From assembly GCA_005793345.1 (NCBI GenBank), contig SXSU01000016.1, forward strand, positions 1 to 64,000: a DNA stretch of 64,000 bases. Reading direction: 5' to 3'. Under the pieces are notes generated by a model. It saw only the letters and a list, made by a program, of their open reading frames with translations. It made no database searches and was not told the origin of the DNA. This stretch comes from Bdellovibrionales bacterium (GTDB taxonomy: Bacteria; Bdellovibrionota; Bdellovibrionia; Bdellovibrionales; Bdellovibrionaceae). A program made the translations under genes and the position numbers. Positions 60,451 through 64,000 of the stretch are shown here, one piece after another. The stretch's first letter is position 1. The number at the start of each line of letters is the position of its first letter.

Positions 60451-62033
60451 TATTGGTTTTAAATGTTTTTTTACTAGTGGGTTATTTGTTTATACTCATT
60501 TTAAATAAGTTTAATTACAAATTTAATTTCAAAGTAAAATTTAAAACTCAATTAGAAATAAATTATTATATTTTTATCGTTATGATTATATTAAGTATAA
60601 TCAGTTTAACAAATTATTTTAAAATTGAAGAAAATATTTTTATTCCAACTGCAAAAGTTTGGTCGTCATCATCAATTAAAAACTTTTATGAAAATTACAA
60701 TGCAAATGAAAAAAATGGAGTTATCAACTTAAATTTAGCTAATAAAGAGTTTAATTTAGATTCGACAATTTTAAATCATATTAATTTATTTATTTTTGGT
60801 TTAGGGGTTAGTTTTGTATTATTTCAACTTTTTAAAGAGCTTCGGTATTTAACTCAGTTAAAAAGGCAATCTGTTTTAATTCGAAAATTAAGGAGGGTGA
60901 GAATTTATGCAAGTGATTTTACAGAAATTCCTCTCTCTTATTCTCTAACCAAAGCAAATATTATTATTCCAATGAATCTTATTAATAATATATCAGATTA
61001 CAAAATTTCAGTTTTACATGAGATTCAACATCATAGGCAAAATGATACATATTGGTCTTATGTATTTCTTTTGATTAAAATATTTTGTTTTTTAAATCCA
61101 TTTTATTATTTTTGGATAAATTATATTAATGAATTACAAGAATTTGCCTGCGATGAAGCTTTAATTGGGCAAAAAAAAGTTTCATCACACAACTATGCAA
61201 GTTGTTTAATACGGCTTGCTGAAACCGTGATTGGAGAAAATAAAAAAACAGTCTGCGCATCTGGATTTTCGTTTTCTAATGATCGCAAATTAATAGTAAG
61301 GAGAATTGAAAATATGTTTGATACTAACAAAAAACAAAACAGACATTATAAATTTATATGCTGTACGTTCTTAACAATTGCGCTAGGAGTGAGCGCTATT
61401 GCATCTAAAAGTGTAATTCAAGATCGTCGAATTACAAAAAAAGAAGCTCTTGAAATGTTGAGCACTACTCAAAAGAATACTGATTTCCCAGTTGTGGTAA
61501 ATGATCTGGTATTGAAAGAACTAAATAGGTATATTGGAACTCCTGAAGGGCGTGAGTTTACTAAAACATCCCTTCAAAGAATGAATCAATATAAAGAAAT
61601 GATTCGTAATAAAATTAGTTCATATAGAGTTCCAGAAGAAATTTTAGCAGTTCCTTTTATTGAATCAGGATATCGAAATTTACCTCAAAGCCAAAATAAG
61701 TCTTGGGGAGCAGGTTTATGGATGTTTATTGAAAAAACGGCTCGTAATTATGGCTTGAGAGTCGATTTAGAAGTCGATGAAAGATTAAATCCAGAAATTT
61801 TAACAGATGCAGCGATGAGATATTTGACTTCTAATTATTTTCGATTCAAAGATTGGAACCTAGCTTTAATAGCCTACAACATAGGTGAAAGTAATTTACA
61901 AAAAGGAATTGATAACCTTAAAACGAGAGATCCTTGGTTGTTATCACGAAATGGTTTTCAAGGTGATCAATACCTTGCAAGATTTATGGCCGCTGTTTTA
62001 ATTTTAAATAATCAAGATGTTGTTTTAGATTAA
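60447..62033 (+). CDS. BlaR1-like M56 peptidase fused to a lytic-transglycosylase (SLT) domain
   Basis: 528 aa, GTG start overlapping the blaI-like stop. Three N-terminal membrane segments (about 1-20, 40-60, 112-135), then a cytoplasmic M56 zinc-protease domain with VLHEIQHHRQND (H191, E192, H195) and NELQEFACDEAL for the third ligand, then a fourth membrane segment (about 302-322). In BlaR1/MecR1 the extracellular part after it binds penicillin through an active Ser. Here residues about 345-525 instead form a goose-lysozyme-like SLT domain: ILAVPFIESGYRN (catalytic Glu E406), SWGAGLWMFIEKTARNYG, and NLALIAYNIGESNLQKG-like end. I see no penicillin-binding SxxK. Inference: a sensor or enzyme for peptidoglycan fragments. 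Confidence 0.9.
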   Translation: MILVLNVFLLVGYLFILILNKFNYKFNFKVKFKTQLEINYYIFIVMIILSIISLTNYFKIEENIFIPTAKVWSSSSIKNFYENYNANEKNGVINLNLANKEFNLDSTILNHINLFIFGLGVSFVLFQLFKELRYLTQLKRQSVLIRKLRRVRIYASDFTEIPLSYSLTKANIIIPMNLINNISDYKISVLHEIQHHRQNDTYWSYVFLLIKIFCFLNPFYYFWINYINELQEFACDEALIGQKKVSSHNYASCLIRLAETVIGENKKTVCASGFSFSNDRKLIVRRIENMFDTNKKQNRHYKFICCTFLTIALGVSAIASKSVIQDRRITKKEALEMLSTTQKNTDFPVVVNDLVLKELNRYIGTPEGREFTKTSLQRMNQYKEMIRNKISSYRVPEEILAVPFIESGYRNLPQSQNKSWGAGLWMFIEKTARNYGLRVDLEVDERLNPEILTDAAMRYLTSNYFRFKDWNLALIAYNIGESNLQKGIDNLKTRDPWLLSRNGFQGDQYLARFMAAVLILNNQDVVLD

Positions 62034-62097
62034 TTTAATTTGCCTGGTATTAGAAGATAGAATTCTTATATCAGGCTTTTTATAAGTTTTAAAATAT

Positions 62098-62721
62098 TTA
62101 AGGTCGAATAAGATAAAGTAGTATACAAAGATACTGACAAAAACTCCCACCCATAACAAACATATGCCATACGCCGTGAAAGTGTTTTATTTTAGAATCA
62201 AATAAATAAAATATTATTCCACCCGTATATAAAATTCCACCAAGTGTTAACCAAAACAATCCGCCAAATGGAATTACCATTGCTAAAGGTTTAAGTGCAA
62301 ATACGATCATCCAACCCATCAACACATAAATAACCAAAGAAGGCCATCGAGTATGTTTTGCCAAAGTTAATTCGTATATAATTCCTATTAAAGCTAATGA
62401 CCAATTTGCAATTAATAAGGACCAGCCCCAGTTTTCTCTTAAGGTGATTAAACAAAAAGGTGTATAAGTGCCAGCAATTAACAGATATATTGCGATATGA
62501 TCTAATTTTTGAAATATTTGTTTAGGCTTACCTTGTAATGAATGATAAAGCGTTGACATTGTATACAGTAAAATCATTGCTGCACCATAAATACTTGCAC
62601 TTACAATTTTCCAGACGTCTCCAAATAAACTTGCTTTTGTAATTAAGATTGAAGCGCCTGCAACAGAAATTACAGCTCCAATAAGATGAGTTATGCTATT
62701 TAATTTTTCGCCCTTATACAT
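62098..62721 (-). CDS. Hemolysin III / PAQR-family membrane protein
   Basis: 207 aa, seven membrane segments. KLNSITHLIGAVISVAGAS, TMSTLYHSLQGKP, KLDHIAIYLLIAGTYTPFC and IKHFHGVWHMFVMGGSFCQY carry the family's conserved His, Ser and Asp residues thought to bind zinc. The C-terminal His cluster GVWH is typical. Function uncertain: hydrolase activity on ceramide-like lipids and a role in membrane fluidity are proposed for PAQR relatives. Monocistronic. Confidence 0.88.
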   Translation of the reverse strand: MYKGEKLNSITHLIGAVISVAGASILITKASLFGDVWKIVSASIYGAAMILLYTMSTLYHSLQGKPKQIFQKLDHIAIYLLIAGTYTPFCLITLRENWGWSLLIANWSLALIGIIYELTLAKHTRWPSLVIYVLMGWMIVFALKPLAMVIPFGGLFWLTLGGILYTGGIIFYLFDSKIKHFHGVWHMFVMGGSFCQYLCILLYLIRP

Positions 62722-63035
62722 TTGCCACGTCCTTATTTTTTATCTGCCATGAAGCACACACCAGTAGGATAGCACATTATAGTATGAGATTACGACTGTT
62801 ATTTGTTGTTTATTGATACATTCGATCTAGTTTAACATAATTATTCAATTCGAGACGTTGATATAGTTTTTAATATTCTTATTTGAGTAGCCAAGTAATT
62901 TTAACACCTTTGATGTGATATGAAATTTTCTTTAATTTTTTTAATAGATAATACGTAAGATTTGAACTGTTTCAAATTAATACGTGGACTGGAAATCCTC
63001 ACCAGGAGCTGGTAAAATAGTAGTTGGGGGAGCCA
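62722..63035. other. 314-bp divergent intergenic region
   Basis: No gene. It contains ATTTGAA-CTGT-TTCAAAT (62960-62977) flanked by direct repeats TAATACGT (62949-62956 and 62978-62985), then two short hairpins GGA-TCC and ACCAG-GAG-CTGGT (62987-63013). These probably control one or both flanking genes. Confidence 0.45.
62949..62985. promoter_or_regulatory. Candidate operator (palindrome inside direct repeats)
   Basis: The 7-bp inverted repeat ATTTGAA/TTCAAAT around CTGT sits between two TAATACGT copies, 29 bp apart start to start. It is 51 bp before the SDR gene start. The binding protein is unknown. Confidence 0.35.
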
Positions 63036-63992
63036 ATGAATATTCAAAATACTAATCATCAAAATCGAAATTTTCGACCGGTGATTTTACTTACGGGCGC
63101 ATCTTCTGGAATTGGTTTAGCAATTGCGAGGGACTTATTTACACTAAGTGAATACAGAGTTGTAATTACTGCTCGTGAAAATTCAATCAATCAATTAGCT
63201 AATGAATTTAATGAAACAGAAAGATTTTGGCTACGTACTCTTGATGTCACAGATAATAATCAAAGAAAATTATTAATAGATGAAATTAATTCTAAGTGGG
63301 GAGGGGTAGATATTTTAATTAATAATGCAGGGATATCATACCGAGCAGTGCTTGAACATATGAATGAAGATGATGAAAACTATCAAATGGCGACTAATTA
63401 TTTTGGTCCAGTAGCACTCATGCGCGAAGTATTTCCCTTGATGCGTGAAAAAGGTAGGGGAAAAATTATTAACATTTCATCTGTAAGTGGAATGCTTGCT
63501 ATGCCCACAATGTCATCCTATACAGCTTCTAAGTATGCGTTAGAAGGAGCTAGTGAAGCATTGTGGTATGAAGCTCGCCCACTGGGGATTGACGTTGTAT
63601 TATTGCAACCAGGTTTTATACGTAGTGATTCTTTTAAAAAAGTTTATCACACTGATAAATCCCGCCCTGAAAAAAGTTTCATTGGTCCGTACAGTGATTA
63701 TTATGCGAATATGATTCCATTTGTTGAAAAACTTATGAGCTGGTCATTTGTAACTCCTGAAAGAATGTCAAAGTTGGTGTTAAAAGTTATTCGCTGGCAA
63801 AGACCACCCTTAAGAATTTCTGCAACTCCAGATGCATTTATATTTGGTATTTTGAGGCGAATAATACCACGTCGATGGTTTCAACCTTTTTTGTTTATTT
63901 GCTTACCAAAAGCCAATCAATGGGCTAAGTCTTATACTAAAAAGCGAAAAACTTTTTTTAATAGATTTTTAAAAATGAAATTAAAATTTTAA
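63036..63992 (+). CDS. Short-chain dehydrogenase/reductase (SDR)
   Basis: 318 aa from the ATG at 63036 (GGGGGAG five bases upstream; a TTG at 63024 would start too close to it). Classical SDR: TGASSGIGLAIA for NAD(P), LDVTD, NNAG, the Ser in NISSVSG and the catalytic Tyr/Lys in SYTASKYALEG. The C-terminus is long, basic and aromatic (about 255-318), perhaps membrane-associated. Substrate not predictable. The gene ends eight bases before the window does, so whether it is in an operon is unknown. Confidence 0.88.
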   Translation: MNIQNTNHQNRNFRPVILLTGASSGIGLAIARDLFTLSEYRVVITARENSINQLANEFNETERFWLRTLDVTDNNQRKLLIDEINSKWGGVDILINNAGISYRAVLEHMNEDDENYQMATNYFGPVALMREVFPLMREKGRGKIINISSVSGMLAMPTMSSYTASKYALEGASEALWYEARPLGIDVVLLQPGFIRSDSFKKVYHTDKSRPEKSFIGPYSDYYANMIPFVEKLMSWSFVTPERMSKLVLKVIRWQRPPLRISATPDAFIFGILRRIIPRRWFQPFLFICLPKANQWAKSYTKKRKTFFNRFLKMKLKF

Positions 63993-64000
63993 GATTTCAT

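Noticed and set aside
60447-62033. A true beta-lactam sensor (BlaR1/MecR1)
   Set aside because: The C-terminal domain shows SLT motifs and has no SxxK penicillin-binding active site that I can find.

Overview
The window is AT-rich (about 30% G+C by eye) and looks like a chromosome segment from a Bdellovibrionota-type bacterium, probably a low-GC relative of Bdellovibrio or Pseudobdellovibrio. Four things point there: two TIGR02147-type regulators (7576-8415 and 38786-39604), many large exported or lipoprotein genes of unknown function, lipoproteins whose lipobox has Asn before the Cys (FQNC, YQNC, YNNC), and a Gram-negative envelope toolkit (Mla, LPS phosphoethanolamine transferase-like, BamE-like and RlpA-like proteins). 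The taxonomy is inferred from gene families. No rRNA or other marker gene is present to confirm it.

Layout. 1-11.8 kb is accessory and secreted: a Calx-beta/beta-helix lipoprotein, an 11-Asp-box propeller lipoprotein, an exported protein with a CheD/CNF-like Thr-Cys-His signature, a TIGR02147 regulator, and two overlapping leucine-rich-repeat proteins. 11.9-14.1 kb is a decayed mobile region: a truncated VOC protein, a HigB/HigA-type toxin-antitoxin pair with a frameshifted toxin, a serine-recombinase remnant and a tRNA-Met. 14.3-30.9 kb is mostly housekeeping: lipoproteins, a glycosyltransferase, a nucleotidyltransferase, the mla lipid-transport genes, an exported S1/P1 nuclease, a 38-aa Lys-rich protein, a complete SUF operon under an Rrf2 regulator, an outer-membrane protein and rlmE. 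31-38.6 kb holds an EptA-like transferase, a sulfide/persulfide module (TauE, persulfide dioxygenase-rhodanese, Crp/Fnr regulator) and pheA. 38.8-43.1 kb is a TIGR02147 regulator facing a run of exported proteins. 43.3-49 kb has trmH, an acyl-CoA dehydrogenase, yihY, an S1-domain protein and a second cysteine desulfurase. 49.4-58.1 kb is a secreted-hydrolase region: a HExxH/Lnb-like protein, a regulator with two winged helices around a TPR-like solenoid, and a trypsin-like protease, followed by lipoproteins and an RlpA-like protein. An insertion sequence occupies 58146-59591. 60-62 kb is a BlaI-type repressor with an M56 peptidase fused to a lytic-transglycosylase domain. Hemolysin-III and SDR genes close the window.

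Two themes stand out. First, a dispersed element of about 105-140 bp with up to three consecutive hairpins recurs at least seven times. At + strand genes its first bases are, or directly follow, the gene's TAA stop codon, and the insertion sequence landed inside one copy with an 8-bp target duplication. Second, the BlaI/M56 pair looks like a beta-lactam-sensor system in which the penicillin-binding sensor has been replaced by a lytic transglycosylase domain, with a 44-bp perfect double-dyad operator upstream. A GC-rich, multi-helix intergenic stretch at 56660-56900 is a candidate structured RNA.
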